64,000 bases of DNA from contig JABSRT010000022.1 of assembly GCA_013214945.1 (NCBI GenBank), positions 1-64,000 of the forward strand. Reading direction: 5' to 3'. This document shows positions 17,848 to 27,662 of the stretch, in pieces. The position numbers were made by a program, and so were the translations under genes. Source of the DNA: Gammaproteobacteria bacterium. Its GTDB lineage: Bacteria > Pseudomonadota > Gammaproteobacteria > Enterobacterales > Psychrobiaceae. Every line of letters starts with the position of its first letter. Positions within the stretch are counted from its first letter, which is position 1. Under the pieces are notes generated by a model. That model was not told where the DNA came from, made no database searches, and saw only the letters and a list, made by a program, of their open reading frames with translations.

Positions 17848-18414
17848 ATGAATATTCAACGAATTCATCATGTCGCTTACCGTTGTAAAGATGCTAAAAC
17901 CACGGTAAATTTTTATCGTGATTTACTCGATATGGATTTTTTATTGGCGATTGCAGAAAACGAAGTGCCATCGACCAAAGAGCCTGATCCTTATATGCAT
18001 GTTTTTTTAGATGCAGGTCAGGGCAATGTCTTAGCCTTTTTTGAAATTCCTAATTCTCAAGCGATGGGCAAAGATCTTAATACGCCGGAGTGGGTCCAGC
18101 ATATTGCGTTTGAAGTTGGCACGATGGATGAACTATTAGCGGCCAAAGACAAATTGATTGCGGCGGGGTTAAGCGTGCTTGGCCCGACCGATCACACCAT
18201 TTTTAAATCAATTTACTTCTTTGATCCTAACGGTCACCGCATTGAATTGGCGGTTAACACGGCAAAACCTGGTATGTTAGATGAACTAAAACGTGTGGCA
18301 CCAGCGATGTTGGACGAATGGGCTATAACAAAAAAAGCCCCTCAGCACGCTGCTTGGTTACATAATGGCGACGATTTCCCGAGTGCATCACATTCTACAG
18401 GAGAAAAAATATGA
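17848..18414 (+). CDS. VOC family protein, candidate homogentisate ring-cleaving enzyme
   Basis: A 188-residue single-module vicinal oxygen chelate protein. A 2-His-1-Glu metal site is visible: His8 (RIHHVAYR), His85 (VQHIAFEV) and Glu133 (GHRIELAV). The segment TDHTIFKSIYFFDPNGHRIEL (His116, Tyr123) is like extradiol dioxygenases. The C-terminal 50 residues are an extension beyond the usual glyoxalase fold. It lies 10 bp after hpd and overlaps fahA by 4 bp, exactly where hmgA sits in the Vibrio hpd operon. A role as homogentisate dioxygenase is an inference. It could instead be an accessory lyase or isomerase. Confidence 0.85.
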   Translation: MNIQRIHHVAYRCKDAKTTVNFYRDLLDMDFLLAIAENEVPSTKEPDPYMHVFLDAGQGNVLAFFEIPNSQAMGKDLNTPEWVQHIAFEVGTMDELLAAKDKLIAAGLSVLGPTDHTIFKSIYFFDPNGHRIELAVNTAKPGMLDELKRVAPAMLDEWAITKKAPQHAAWLHNGDDFPSASHSTGEKI

Positions 18415-19421
18415 AACTTGCAAGCATTAAGGCAGGTCGAGACGGCGCGTTATATGTGGTTAAAAGTGATTTAACCACCATGGTTTCAGCGCAAGACATT
18501 GCGCCGACAATGCAAGCAGCATTAGACGACTGGGCAGCGATTGAACCCTTGTTAAACGCTCGTTCTCAAGCGTTAGAGTCTGGCGTAATAGCCGGTGAAA
18601 CATTTGACCAAACCGCTTGTGCTTCACCATTACCACGGGCATATCAATGGGCCGATGGCAGCGCTTATGTTAACCATGTTGAGTTAGTGCGCAAAGCACG
18701 TAATGCTGAAATGCCAGCGACTTTTTGGACCGAACCATTGATGTATCAAGGTGGTTCAGACACATTTTTAGCGCCTCATGATCCGATTGTAATGCCGCAA
18801 AGCGAAGGGTTTGGCATTGATTTTGAAGCTGAAATAGCCGTGATCACCGATGATGTTCCGATGGGCGTCGATGCCGATGACGCACTGAACTATGTTCGTT
18901 TGGTGATGTTAGTAAATGACGTCTCGCTACGAGGTTTAATTCCTGGAGAATTAGCTAAAGGTTTTGGTTTTTTCCAGTCAAAACCATCGAGTGCCTTTAG
19001 TCCTGTTTGTGTCACGCCACAAGAGTTAGGCGAAACATGGCAAGGTGGTAAGTTATCATTGCCATTACAGTCTCATTTTAATGGCGAGCTGTTTGGCAAG
19101 CCAGATGCTGGCATTGACATGACTTTCCATTTTGGTGAATTAATTGCTCACGCCGCTAAAACCCGTCCGTTAGCTGCTGGCACCATTATTGGTTCTGGTA
19201 CCGTATCGAACAAACTCAATGATGGCCCGGGTAAATCTGTGCTAGACGGTGGGGTTGGTTACAGCTGTATCGCTGAAGTTCGAATGATTGAAACCATTGA
19301 ACAAGGCAAGCCGAGTACTGCGTTTATGGATTTTGGTGATTCAATTAAGATTGAAATGTTTGACCAACAAAATAAATCAATTTTTGGTCAAATTGATCAG
19401 ACAGTCACTAAATCCGAGTAA
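18411..19421 (+). CDS. fahA: Fumarylacetoacetate hydrolase family protein
   Basis: A 336-residue FAH-fold hydrolase with the metal-binding acidic residues in IDFEAEIAV and LVNDVSLR and the glycine-rich IGSGTVSNK near residue 265. It splits fumarylacetoacetate to fumarate and acetoacetate, the last step of tyrosine degradation. The start overlaps the VOC stop codon (ATGA) and AGGAG precedes it, which indicates translational coupling. A terminator follows the gene. Confidence 0.92.
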   Translation: MKLASIKAGRDGALYVVKSDLTTMVSAQDIAPTMQAALDDWAAIEPLLNARSQALESGVIAGETFDQTACASPLPRAYQWADGSAYVNHVELVRKARNAEMPATFWTEPLMYQGGSDTFLAPHDPIVMPQSEGFGIDFEAEIAVITDDVPMGVDADDALNYVRLVMLVNDVSLRGLIPGELAKGFGFFQSKPSSAFSPVCVTPQELGETWQGGKLSLPLQSHFNGELFGKPDAGIDMTFHFGELIAHAAKTRPLAAGTIIGSGTVSNKLNDGPGKSVLDGGVGYSCIAEVRMIETIEQGKPSTAFMDFGDSIKIEMFDQQNKSIFGQIDQTVTKSE

Positions 19422-19450
19422 GCTCCGCCTTTAAGTAGCTGTCATTATCA

Positions 19451-19485
19451 ACAGGTCTCGGTGTTTTTCATCGGGACCTGTTTTT
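19451..19485 (+). terminator. Intrinsic terminator between fahA and maiA
   Basis: ACAGGTCTCGGTG pairs with CATCGGGACCTGT (11 of 13 positions) around five Ts, followed by TTTTT. It sits between two genes of the same pathway, so maiA may be expressed by read-through or from its own promoter. Confidence 0.65.
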
Positions 19486-19522
19486 GTTAAAGTGTTATAA
19501 TTCAATCAATGAGATAGCTCCT

Positions 19523-20164
19523 ATGATTTTATATGATTACTGCCGTTCATCCGCGTCATACCGCGTTAGAATTGCGCTCAATTTAAAACAAATACCTTAC
19601 CAGCAAATAGCCATTAACTTAGTCACTGGTGAACAATGCTCGGCGTCACACACACAACGTAATGCTCAGCAATTAGTACCGGCGATCGATGATAACGGCG
19701 TTAAGCTGACGCAGTCTTTGGCTATTTGTGAATACCTTGATGAGGCTTATTTTCAAACGCATCAACTTATTTATGGTAATGCCGCGCAGCGCAGCGAAAT
19801 TAGAGCGTTTGCATTAGCGATTGCCTGTGAAACAGCTCCGGTTAACAATCTGCGGGTATTAAAGTACTTAGTAGCTGAGATGGCGGTTGATGAAGATAAG
19901 AAATTACAATGGTATCAGCATTGGGTTAACACCACGTTCACCGCATTAGAAGCGCAATTAGCCGCACGTACTGTGCAATCAACGTTTTGTTTTGGTGAGC
20001 TGCCATCGCTCGCTGATGTGTGTTTAATTCCGCAAATATTTAACGCCAAACGCTTTCATATCGACATGAGTGCTTACCCCATTCTGAGTGAAATTGATCG
20101 GCAGTGCCAGCGTATTGCAGCGTTTGCTAAGGCGCATCCCGACCAACAAGCCGACGCCCAATAA
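19523..20164 (+). CDS. maiA: Maleylacetoacetate isomerase MaiA
   Basis: A 213-residue zeta-class glutathione S-transferase. The signature YDYCRSSASYRVRIALNLK contains the active-site serines, followed by PAIDDNGVKLTQSLAICEYLDE, the glutathione-binding cis-Pro and Ser region. It isomerises maleylacetoacetate to fumarylacetoacetate using glutathione. The ATG at 19523 matches the family start. A longer frame from 19484 would begin inside the terminator stem. A weak GAGAT is the only ribosome-binding candidate. Confidence 0.93.
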   Translation: MILYDYCRSSASYRVRIALNLKQIPYQQIAINLVTGEQCSASHTQRNAQQLVPAIDDNGVKLTQSLAICEYLDEAYFQTHQLIYGNAAQRSEIRAFALAIACETAPVNNLRVLKYLVAEMAVDEDKKLQWYQHWVNTTFTALEAQLAARTVQSTFCFGELPSLADVCLIPQIFNAKRFHIDMSAYPILSEIDRQCQRIAAFAKAHPDQQADAQ

Positions 20165-20190
20165 CGCTATTTTAGCGCCTATCTACGTTG

Positions 20191-20236
20191 CCTCCACGGA
20201 CGGAGGTACTTGAGTTCTGCTTGGAGCAGAGAACTC
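20191..20236. repeat. Two short hairpins after maiA
   Basis: CCTCC-acggac-GGAGG (20191-20206) is followed by GAGTTCTGCT with AGCAGAGAACTC (20212-20236, two extra bases in one arm). They may end transcription of the convergent maiA and marR genes. No T run is present. Confidence 0.4.
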
Positions 20237-20323
20237 GTGATAATCACTAAAGTTTCGTCACTGGAAGTTAATAATATTTGTATTCATTTTATTTGACCTG
20301 CTAAAAATTCAGGTTGAATAAGC

Positions 20324-20779
20324 TTATTTACTCGTCGGTTCGAGCAAGCCACTTAACTTCAGGGTTAAGCTTTTTAATTGCAGGCGCTCTGACGTCGTTA
20401 ACCCCTCGAGCAATCGTAATTCTTGTGCTTGCACTAAAGGTATAATCTCTTGGTACAAAGCTTTACCTTTAGTTGTGAGGTTTAATCGATTGGTGCGACG
20501 GTCAGTATCGCTGGTATGTTGTGACAGCACACCTGACGCCATTAGTTTGCTAATGGCTCGGCTCACTTGCATTTTATCGAGTCGAGTAAATAGGCAGATA
20601 TCACGCGCTGATATTTCACTGTGCTGGCCGACGGTCGCTAAAATACGCCATTGAATTTTTGACAAGTCATATTTTTTGTATATTTGGGCAATAAACTCAC
20701 TCATTTGTTGAGCCAAGATCGAAAACTGGTAAGGGAAAAAACCATTAAGATCTAATAGTACTTCATCATTGATAGCCAT
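20324..20779 (-). CDS. MarR family transcriptional regulator
   Basis: A 151-residue MarR protein with the winged-helix core (SARDICLFTRLDKMQVSRAISKL) and the wing DTDRRTNRLNLTTKG. It is divergent from the aromatic aminotransferase gene. The shared promoter holds two copies of a 20-bp operator that also occurs twice before hpd. It is therefore the likely autoregulated repressor of the aromatic catabolic island, with a pathway intermediate such as 4-hydroxyphenylpyruvate or homogentisate as a plausible ligand (inference). Confidence 0.9.
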   Translation of the reverse strand: MAINDEVLLDLNGFFPYQFSILAQQMSEFIAQIYKKYDLSKIQWRILATVGQHSEISARDICLFTRLDKMQVSRAISKLMASGVLSQHTSDTDRRTNRLNLTTKGKALYQEIIPLVQAQELRLLEGLTTSERLQLKSLTLKLSGLLEPTSK

Positions 20780-20844
20780 TTAACATACACTCAGTTGAAC
20801 CAAATGATTATATTACAATAGCGATGGCGCCATTGTCATTGACT

Positions 20845-20896
20845 TTAGTATCGAACGTTACTAACATTGTAAAACATTGGTAACGTTTGATACTAA
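20845..20896. promoter_or_regulatory. Two MarR-type operators between marR and aminotransferase gene
   Basis: 20845-20864 reads TTAGTATCGAACGTTACTAA and 20877-20896 reads TTGGTAACGTTTGATACTAA. The two are near-mirror images, 32 bp apart start to start, and match the pair before hpd. Confidence 0.72.
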
Positions 20897-21010
20897 CTTT
20901 GAGCGTCATCCTAATTTCAACAATTACATTAAATTTATGATCAAGCACCGGTGATCACTTAATTAATGGGATTGGCATTATATAAAATTTCGATAAGGTA
21001 ACAGTGAATC

Positions 21011-22201
21011 ATGTTTGAACATCTTAATGCTTTACCCGCAGATCCGATCCTTGGTTTGATCACTGCATGTAATCAAGACAGTAATCCGAATAAAGTCGAC
21101 CTAGGGGTTGGGGTTTATAAAGATGAGTCTGGTCATACTCCTATTTTGCAGTGTGTTAAAACCGCTGAACAATTTAGAACCGATACTGAAACATCGAAAG
21201 TATATATCGGCCCCGCGGGAGACGCTGGTTTTAATCGCCAAATGAGCTCGCTTATATTCGGTGAGCATCAAGTTCTTGAGCAAAACCGTAGCCGTACCTT
21301 GTCAACCCCTGGCGGTACTGGGGCGCTGCGCGTTGCAGCCGAGTTTATTAAGGCCTGTAAAAGTGATGCAACTATTTGGGTCAGTAACCCAACGTGGGCT
21401 AATCACCAGAGCTTATTCAATGCGGCTGGCGTTAAAGTAGCATCTTATCCATATTACGATTATGAAACTAAGACGTTAGACTTTTCTGCAATGATGGCGA
21501 CATTGTCACAAGTTGGTCCCGGTGATGTTGTGTTACTGCACGCTTGTTGTCATAACCCTAGTGGCATGGACTTAACTCAAGAGCAATGGCAGCAGGTTAC
21601 AGCGCTGGCCAAGCAACAAGGTTTTACGCCGTTAATTGATATGGCATATCAAGGTTTTGGTCAAGGTTTAGAACTCGATGCCTATGGTCCACGTCTAATG
21701 GCCAATGAGTTGCCTGAAGTATTACTGTGCAGCTCGTGTTCAAAGAATTTTGGCCTGTACCGTGAACGTATTGGCGCTTTTACGCTGGTAGCCAAAGATA
21801 GCGTGCGGGCCGATATTTCATTTTCAGTCGCACTTGCTGTTGTGCGAGGTATTTACTCGATGCCGCCAGCGCACGGCGCGGCATTAGTTAATACTATTTT
21901 GAGTTCAGATGAATTAACTGGGCAATGGCATAACGAATTAGCGGTAATGCGGGAACGCATAGCCTTTAATCGTCAAATGCTGGTGGATAAACTCATTGCC
22001 AATGGCGTTGAACGCGACTTTAGCTTTATTACTCGTCAATCGGGCATGTTTTCATTTTTGGGCATAACACCAGAGCAGGTTGCACGACTAATGAATGATT
22101 ACAGTATTTATATGGTTGATTCATCACGAATTAGCATTGCTGGAATTAGCCGAAACAATGTCGACTACTTAGCTAAATCGATTAGCGAAGTCATAAAATA
22201 A
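21011..22201 (+). CDS. tyrB: Aromatic amino acid aminotransferase
   Basis: A 396-residue class I aminotransferase of the AspC/TyrB branch. The substrate motif VDLGVGVYKDESG is present. The PLP lysine is in SSCSKNFGLYRERIG, and the conserved NPSG is in HACCHNPSGMD. Its neighbours (hpd, phhA, a MarR regulator with shared operators) point to tyrosine to 4-hydroxyphenylpyruvate as the physiological reaction. Sequence alone does not exclude aspartate activity. A strong terminator follows. Confidence 0.9.
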   Translation: MFEHLNALPADPILGLITACNQDSNPNKVDLGVGVYKDESGHTPILQCVKTAEQFRTDTETSKVYIGPAGDAGFNRQMSSLIFGEHQVLEQNRSRTLSTPGGTGALRVAAEFIKACKSDATIWVSNPTWANHQSLFNAAGVKVASYPYYDYETKTLDFSAMMATLSQVGPGDVVLLHACCHNPSGMDLTQEQWQQVTALAKQQGFTPLIDMAYQGFGQGLELDAYGPRLMANELPEVLLCSSCSKNFGLYRERIGAFTLVAKDSVRADISFSVALAVVRGIYSMPPAHGAALVNTILSSDELTGQWHNELAVMRERIAFNRQMLVDKLIANGVERDFSFITRQSGMFSFLGITPEQVARLMNDYSIYMVDSSRISIAGISRNNVDYLAKSISEVIK

Positions 22202-22236
22202 CAAACAAAACATTATTGAGTGGCTTACCAATAAAG

Positions 22237-22279
22237 GCCCAAAAACCTGTCAATTAAGTGCTGGTTTTTGGGCTTTTTT
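22237..22279 (+). terminator. Intrinsic terminator of the aminotransferase gene
   Basis: GCCCAAAAACC and GGTTTTTGGGC form a perfect 11-bp stem around a 15-base loop, followed by six Ts. Confidence 0.88.
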
Positions 22280-22304
22280 ACCGAACGAGTTAGCCTGTTT
22301 TTTG

Positions 22305-23201
22305 TTATTGCCTTAGCAGGGTGCGAAAAAAACCTTTGGTAATAACAGCTAAGTAAATACCAGAAAAAATCAATAAAATTCCCAGTAGATGAAAATACTC
22401 CACCCGTTCATTAAGAAAGGTCGCGCTAAGGATGATTCCGTACATCGGCATTAAATGAATAAAAAGTCCTGCTTTAGCTGCACCAAGCTCAGCGATGCCC
22501 CGATTCCAAAATAAATAAGCTAAAATCGAAGGGAATATCGCCATATAGCCTATTGTTGCTGCCGAGCTGATACTAAATTGAATGGCTGGTGCCGTTTGCA
22601 ATTCCAGCAAGGCCAGCGGCCATAACACCACAACAGTTACGGTAACGGTAATACCAAACAGGGTAAAACCATCAATTTCCTGTGGGCGCCAGCGTAATAA
22701 AATGGAATATACCGCCCAGCACAAAACAGCTGCTAGGATCCACAAATCGCCATCGTTTATCTGTAATGCCAATAAATTGCTAAAATCGCCTTTGCTGATT
22801 AGCAGGAGCACCCCGAGGGTTGAAATGCCAACGCCAGTCCATTGGCGTTTACTGATGTTTTCTCTTAACACCGTGGCCGATAAAATCAAGATCATGATTG
22901 GAATAGCAGATTGCAACAAGGTGCCATTAGTGGCGGTTGTTAATTGAAGCCCACAATATATTAAGGTGTTAAAACTCGCGACGCCAATAATCGATAAGGC
23001 CAGTAATATTTTATAATGTTGGCGGATTACTGACCATTGCGCGATTATTTTGGGAATAACAAAAGGAGCAATCAACAACCAAGCCAAACTCCAGCGTAAC
23101 GTGGCCATGGTAACTGGTGGAATATCAAGGTGAAACATGCGAGCGAGCACAAAATTTCCCGCCCAGAATAATGTGGTCAGTGCCAGTAGTAGATAAGCCA
23201 T
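22305..23201 (-). CDS. DMT superfamily (EamA) permease
   Basis: A 298-residue integral membrane protein with ten predicted helices arranged as two EamA repeats (TLFWAGNFVLARMF in the first and a related WAVYSILLRW in the second). Members export or import amino acids and other small metabolites. The start at 23201 is chosen because AGGGAC precedes it and TM1 begins there. An upstream in-frame ATG lacks such a site. The substrate is unknown. It is convergent with the aminotransferase gene. Confidence 0.88.
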   Translation of the reverse strand: MAYLLLALTTLFWAGNFVLARMFHLDIPPVTMATLRWSLAWLLIAPFVIPKIIAQWSVIRQHYKILLALSIIGVASFNTLIYCGLQLTTATNGTLLQSAIPIMILILSATVLRENISKRQWTGVGISTLGVLLLISKGDFSNLLALQINDGDLWILAAVLCWAVYSILLRWRPQEIDGFTLFGITVTVTVVVLWPLALLELQTAPAIQFSISSAATIGYMAIFPSILAYLFWNRGIAELGAAKAGLFIHLMPMYGIILSATFLNERVEYFHLLGILLIFSGIYLAVITKGFFRTLLRQ

Positions 23202-23381
23202 AAATTGTCCCTTAAACATCAAGTTAGGCAAAATTGTTAGTATATCTGCAGCGGCGTTTAATAGCTCTACTACTTTGGTGATTACGAGATTAATCGAGTA
23301 TTGACGATGACGGTGGTAGTACGTGAAAGGAAATAATCAGCTGATAAAACGAGGAATGGCGACCTGCTAATAAAATAAATT

Positions 23382-24506
23382 TCATGGTGACGTAGTGAGT
23401 GCGTTCGCACGCTTTTTAGCGGCTTTTATCGCGTCATTTTTAGCAAGTTTCTTTAAGCCGTTCTTAGTGTAAGCGACCCCGGTTGAGTGGGCTATATCTC
23501 GGATAACAGCCCAATCCTTTTGGTACGTGACGGGATAAAATCGATCAGCACCGCCGAAAGTTTCAGACATTTGGGCCGAGAAACGAAAGCTAGTAAAAGC
23601 GAGTTTAATCTTTTCAACTAATTTAGGGTTTAGATCGTGAGCATAACCAAATGCGGACGTTGGGAAACGTGGGCTGGTGTAAATGATCCTAAAATCATCG
23701 GCTTTAATTAGACCGGCATTTATCATGCGTTCAAAGACATCTGAGGCGACAGGAGCTGCATCGTAGTGACCAGCGAGTACTCCCATAATTGATTTATCAT
23801 GTTTGCCTGAATATTTTACGGTGTAATCTTGGCCTGGGGTGATGCCAAGATATGGAAAAATGGCCCGGGGAGCCAAGTTGCCCGAATTTGACGATGTTGA
23901 TGTATGAGCGACTATTTTACCGTTTAAATCTGTCATCGCTTTGATCGCGCTAGCGCTCTTAACGACAGTAATTAAGTTATAGCCATGAAAATTATCAGCG
24001 GTACCTCTGGCGACAAAGGGTACAAAACCACCGAGGTTAACTGCATAACCCGTTGTGCCAGTTGAAAAGCCAGCAATGTGTAAACGACCCGAGCGAATCG
24101 CTTCAATTTGAGCCGCATTAGAGTGCACCGTATAATAAACTACTTTTTTACCGGTTAATTTACTTAAATAATTTTGAAATTCGACAAAGGCGGCTTTATA
24201 AATCGCTGGGTTTTCAACCGGCGTATAGGTAAAGATCAGAGGATTTGGATCTGCCCATTGAGCAGAGTCTGTTGGTGAGTCGGCGACTAAATCTTTGTTG
24301 TGATCACAATACTTATCATCTAACACCCCACGGTGATTACATTCTTGTGCCTGAGTGATGCTCGGGGTTAGCAGCAACGAGATTGTAAGCAGCAATATTG
24401 AAAGTACTGACTTTGAAATCACAGGGATTGAACGTACTGATTTTGAACGTACTGAGCCTGAAAGTGCAAGCCCCGATACTAGCTTGGGTACATTGAGAGT
24501 ACTCAT
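23382..24506 (-). CDS. PhnD-like phosphate/phosphonate-type periplasmic binding protein
   Basis: A 374-residue secreted protein. A signal peptide (hydrophobic stretch SILLLTISLLLTPSITQA) is followed by a cysteine-bearing segment and then a PhnD-type fold (LIFTYTPVENP, QIEAIRSGRLHIAGFSTG, IVAHTSTSSNSGNLAP, VLAGHYDAAPVASDVFER). No permease or ATPase gene is adjacent. It is divergent from a hybrid histidine kinase, so it may act as a periplasmic sensor subunit rather than a transporter part (inference). The n-region carries a repeated KSVRS/SKSV pattern encoded by short DNA repeats. AGGTGAG precedes the ATG. Confidence 0.85.
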   Translation of the reverse strand: MSTLNVPKLVSGLALSGSVRSKSVRSIPVISKSVLSILLLTISLLLTPSITQAQECNHRGVLDDKYCDHNKDLVADSPTDSAQWADPNPLIFTYTPVENPAIYKAAFVEFQNYLSKLTGKKVVYYTVHSNAAQIEAIRSGRLHIAGFSTGTTGYAVNLGGFVPFVARGTADNFHGYNLITVVKSASAIKAMTDLNGKIVAHTSTSSNSGNLAPRAIFPYLGITPGQDYTVKYSGKHDKSIMGVLAGHYDAAPVASDVFERMINAGLIKADDFRIIYTSPRFPTSAFGYAHDLNPKLVEKIKLAFTSFRFSAQMSETFGGADRFYPVTYQKDWAVIRDIAHSTGVAYTKNGLKKLAKNDAIKAAKKRANALTTSP

Positions 24507-24830
24507 GATCTCACCTGTAATTGCTCTTGTTATATTGAGTTATCACCTTGAGTATAGATTGAATTTCGGTTGAGCAAGCAAAGATATTGCAAGTGGGCTG
24601 TGGCATATTATTTGGCTGGCCTAATCGGCAGGATACTGGGCTAGTTTTTTTTATTTAAAAGTCTGATTTGGATCGGTGACTGATTTTATCGCAGCAAGCC
24701 ACAAATCCCTTAAGATATTATTGGTAACTTAGTCAACTATATGGCAACTTGTTGGCTATATGTTAGATATAGGCATGATGCCTGTGGTCATTATTGTTTT
24801 AAGTCGTAAAAGGATATTACGAGGAAGCAA
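24507..24830. other. Divergent intergenic region, phnD-like gene and hybrid kinase
   Basis: No gene is seen. It contains a small palindrome AGGCATGATGCCT at 24771-24783, about 48 bp before the kinase start, and GAGGAAG as the kinase ribosome-binding site. Confidence 0.5.
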
Positions 24831-27662
24831 ATGAAAATATCGATAATTACCCGAAATACTATTATTGTCTGTTTTTTATTAGGCAACATGTCGATATTGT
24901 TAATGCTATTTATGATGAATAGCATTGATGACGAACGCCATTATAACGACCGACAAGTTGAATTGTCGGCGTTGGGTAATCAGTTAGCAAGTGCCAGTGA
25001 TTTATTGACTAGAGAGGCTCGACGTTATACGCAATTTGGTGATAAACAACACTTAGCGGCTTATTGGCGCGAAGTAAACCAAACGAGAAGTCGCGATAAG
25101 GTGGTGCAACGTTTGCGAGAACTGCGAGCACCAGTTAATGAACTTAAGTTAATTGAACTGGCGAAAGCCAACTCTGATGCATTGATTTCAATTGAAAAAG
25201 AAGCTTTTGAGGCGGTTGCCGCTGGTGAACTTGAGCGAGCACAACACCTGATGTTTGATCATATTTATGATCGAAACAAAAGTAAAATCATGGAGCCAAT
25301 TAAGCAGTTTCAACAACTAATCAGTCAACGGGCATTACGTGAAACGAACCAGGCTCGCCAGCGTGCGACGATGTTATTATGGGCCTCCTGCTTTTTCATT
25401 TTTTTATTTACCGGAGTGATGTTATCGGTACTTTACTTTGTATTTAGCCGTCGCTTAGTTAATCAGCTCAATCAAATGACAACCGCGATGAGTGATATCG
25501 TTGCCGGGAAAATCAGCATCGACATTCCTTATGCCGATCAAAAAAATGAAATCGGCAATCTAGCGCAAGTAGCTATCGTGTTAAAAAATAGTTTGCTGGA
25601 CAATCAACAATTGTCCAGCAAGTTGTCACAGCATAAAGAACAACTCGAGCTTAAAATTTCTGAAAGGACCCAAGAACTGGTATTGGCAACCAAAGAAGCC
25701 GAACAAGCCAATGCTGCCAAGTCTTTATTTTTAGCCAACATGAGTCATGAAATAAGAACGCCAATTAGTGGAGTTATTGGCATGAGCAATTTGTTACTCG
25801 ATACCCCGCTTGATAATCAGCAATATAAATTTATGCAAACCATTGCGCACAGCGCGGGTTCTTTACTTGAAATTCTTAACGATATTTTAGATTTTTCAAA
25901 AATTGAAGCCGATGTGCTTGAATTAGAGCCGATTGAATTTGATTTAGGTTTACTGCTTGAGCAGTTAAGCAATGCGATGCAGTTTCAGGCTGAAGAAAAA
26001 GGACTAGAGTTAATTTTTCCGGCAAATCCAGTGATCAACCAGAGATTTAAGGCCGACCCAGGCCGAATAGGCCAAATACTTACCAATTTAATTGGCAACG
26101 CCGTTAAGTTTACCCGTGAAGGTCAAGTCGCCGTGTTTATTACGATGGATGCTCAGAGCAATAATCGCACGCGTTTAACGTTCGAAATTAAAGACACCGG
26201 AATAGGTATTGGAGCAGAACAACAGCGCAAGATATTCTCTAAATTTATGCAAGCCGATAACTCGATCGCTCGCCAGTATGGTGGCACGGGATTAGGGCTT
26301 GCTATCTCGAAACGACTGGTGGAATTGATGGGCGGTGAAATTTGGGTTGAAAGTGAATTAAACCATGGTGCTACATTTGGTTTTAGCCTCTGCTTAGAGT
26401 CGATTGCAACCCTGCCGTTACCTGAGTTAATTGGCGATTTAACTGATCAAAAAGTACTGGTGGTTGACGATAACCAAACTAATCGTGAGCTGCTGATTCA
26501 ACTTTTAACGTTATGGCGGGTCGAACATCAAGTTGCAGCGAGTGGCGACGAAGCGTTAGGTTTACTCAAAGCTGCGGCAGGGCAACAGCAACCTTTTACG
26601 TTAGCTTTGCTCGATTATCACATGCCACCGATGAATGGCACTCAATTATGTCGGCAAATAAGACAATCGCTCAAGCTCACCGATATTCATTTAGTGTTAC
26701 TTAACTCGATTGGGCAATATAACGATGCCCAAAAATTGCAAGCAATGGGTTTTAGTGGTTGCATCGCCAAACCGGTAGCACAGTCGAGTTTACATCGAAC
26801 GTTAGTCGAGGTGGTTAACCAAGATATTGGCATTATCAATCACTCGTTGATCACCCCCAGTTTTGAGCAATACCAGAAGTTTAACGTCGATGTGCTGGTG
26901 GTAGAAGACAATTTAACCAACCAATTAGTCGCGACGAAAATGTTAGAAAAGTTAGGGGTGACTGTGACTGTTGTTGCAAACGGTCAGGAAGCTATTACGG
27001 CGTTGCAGGTCATGGATTATAGCTTGGTGTTTATGGACTGTTTAATGCCTGAAATGGACGGCTATCAAGCGACTAATATCATTCGTCAATCGCAATCACA
27101 GATGTCTAATAGCCAAGTGCCGATAATTGCGATGACCGCTAACGCTTTAAATGGCGATAAAGAAAAATGCTTAGCCGTTGGTATGAATGATTATTTGAGT
27201 AAACCACTTAATGTCAAAGTAGTGGCACAAATGCTAAGTACTTGGTTACCTCATGCTGTATGTGAGATGCAAAATTTCGGTGATTTTGAACCAAATTTAG
27301 CGGTAGCAGATTGCACAACGTCCGATCCTATTGTCTTGGACTTGGACAAATTGTCGATCCGTTTACTAGGCGACCAGTCGTTAGTCAAAGAAGTATTAGG
27401 CGCTTTTCAGCTCGACATTCAATGTCAGATGATTAAATTGTCGAGGCATTTTGGCAACGATAATTTAATCGCTGTCACCGAGCAAGCGCATTTAATTACC
27501 GGCAGTGCCGCTAATGTATCAGCGGTTCGATTTAGTGAAATCGCGCGAGTATTAGAGCATGCTGCCGCAGCGGGAGAATTGGCGACAGTGTTGCCGATTA
27601 TGGCTGATTTAAAACGTCAGTATACTTTATTGCAGCAAGAATTAGAGGGAGTATTAGCATGA
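24831..27662 (+). CDS. Hybrid sensor histidine kinase (HisKA-HATPase-REC-REC-Hpt)
   Basis: A 943-residue membrane kinase. TM1 is at about 8-30, a helical periplasmic domain runs to TM2 near 180-203, then come HAMP and a coiled coil. HisKA has His306 (MSHEIRTP). The ATPase domain has [16 protein letters not shown] and GGTGLGLAI. There are two receivers (Asp595 in [11 protein letters not shown], Asp736 in [11 protein letters not shown]) and a C-terminal Hpt with His887 ([13 protein letters not shown]). This is a full phosphorelay in one chain. It overlaps the next gene by 4 bp, so the REC-PP2C protein is the likely output. The divergent PhnD-like protein may supply the signal. Confidence 0.94.
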   Translation: MKISIITRNTIIVCFLLGNMSILLMLFMMNSIDDERHYNDRQVELSALGNQLASASDLLTREARRYTQFGDKQHLAAYWREVNQTRSRDKVVQRLRELRAPVNELKLIELAKANSDALISIEKEAFEAVAAGELERAQHLMFDHIYDRNKSKIMEPIKQFQQLISQRALRETNQARQRATMLLWASCFFIFLFTGVMLSVLYFVFSRRLVNQLNQMTTAMSDIVAGKISIDIPYADQKNEIGNLAQVAIVLKNSLLDNQQLSSKLSQHKEQLELKISERTQELVLATKEAEQANAAKSLFLANMSHEIRTPISGVIGMSNLLLDTPLDNQQYKFMQTIAHSAGSLLEILNDILDFSKIEADVLELEPIEFDLGLLLEQLSNAMQFQAEEKGLELIFPANPVINQRFKADPGRIGQILTNLIGNAVKFTREGQVAVFITMDAQSNNRTRLTFEIKDTGIGIGAEQQRKIFSKFMQADNSIARQYGGTGLGLAISKRLVELMGGEIWVESELNHGATFGFSLCLESIATLPLPELIGDLTDQKVLVVDDNQTNRELLIQLLTLWRVEHQVAASGDEALGLLKAAAGQQQPFTLALLDYHMPPMNGTQLCRQIRQSLKLTDIHLVLLNSIGQYNDAQKLQAMGFSGCIAKPVAQSSLHRTLVEVVNQDIGIINHSLITPSFEQYQKFNVDVLVVEDNLTNQLVATKMLEKLGVTVTVVANGQEAITALQVMDYSLVFMDCLMPEMDGYQATNIIRQSQSQMSNSQVPIIAMTANALNGDKEKCLAVGMNDYLSKPLNVKVVAQMLSTWLPHAVCEMQNFGDFEPNLAVADCTTSDPIVLDLDKLSIRLLGDQSLVKEVLGAFQLDIQCQMIKLSRHFGNDNLIAVTEQAHLITGSAANVSAVRFSEIARVLEHAAAAGELATVLPIMADLKRQYTLLQQELEGVLA

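Noticed and set aside
23382-24506. Phosphonate ABC transporter operon
   Set aside because: Only the PhnD-like binding protein is present. No phnC or phnE gene lies on either side.
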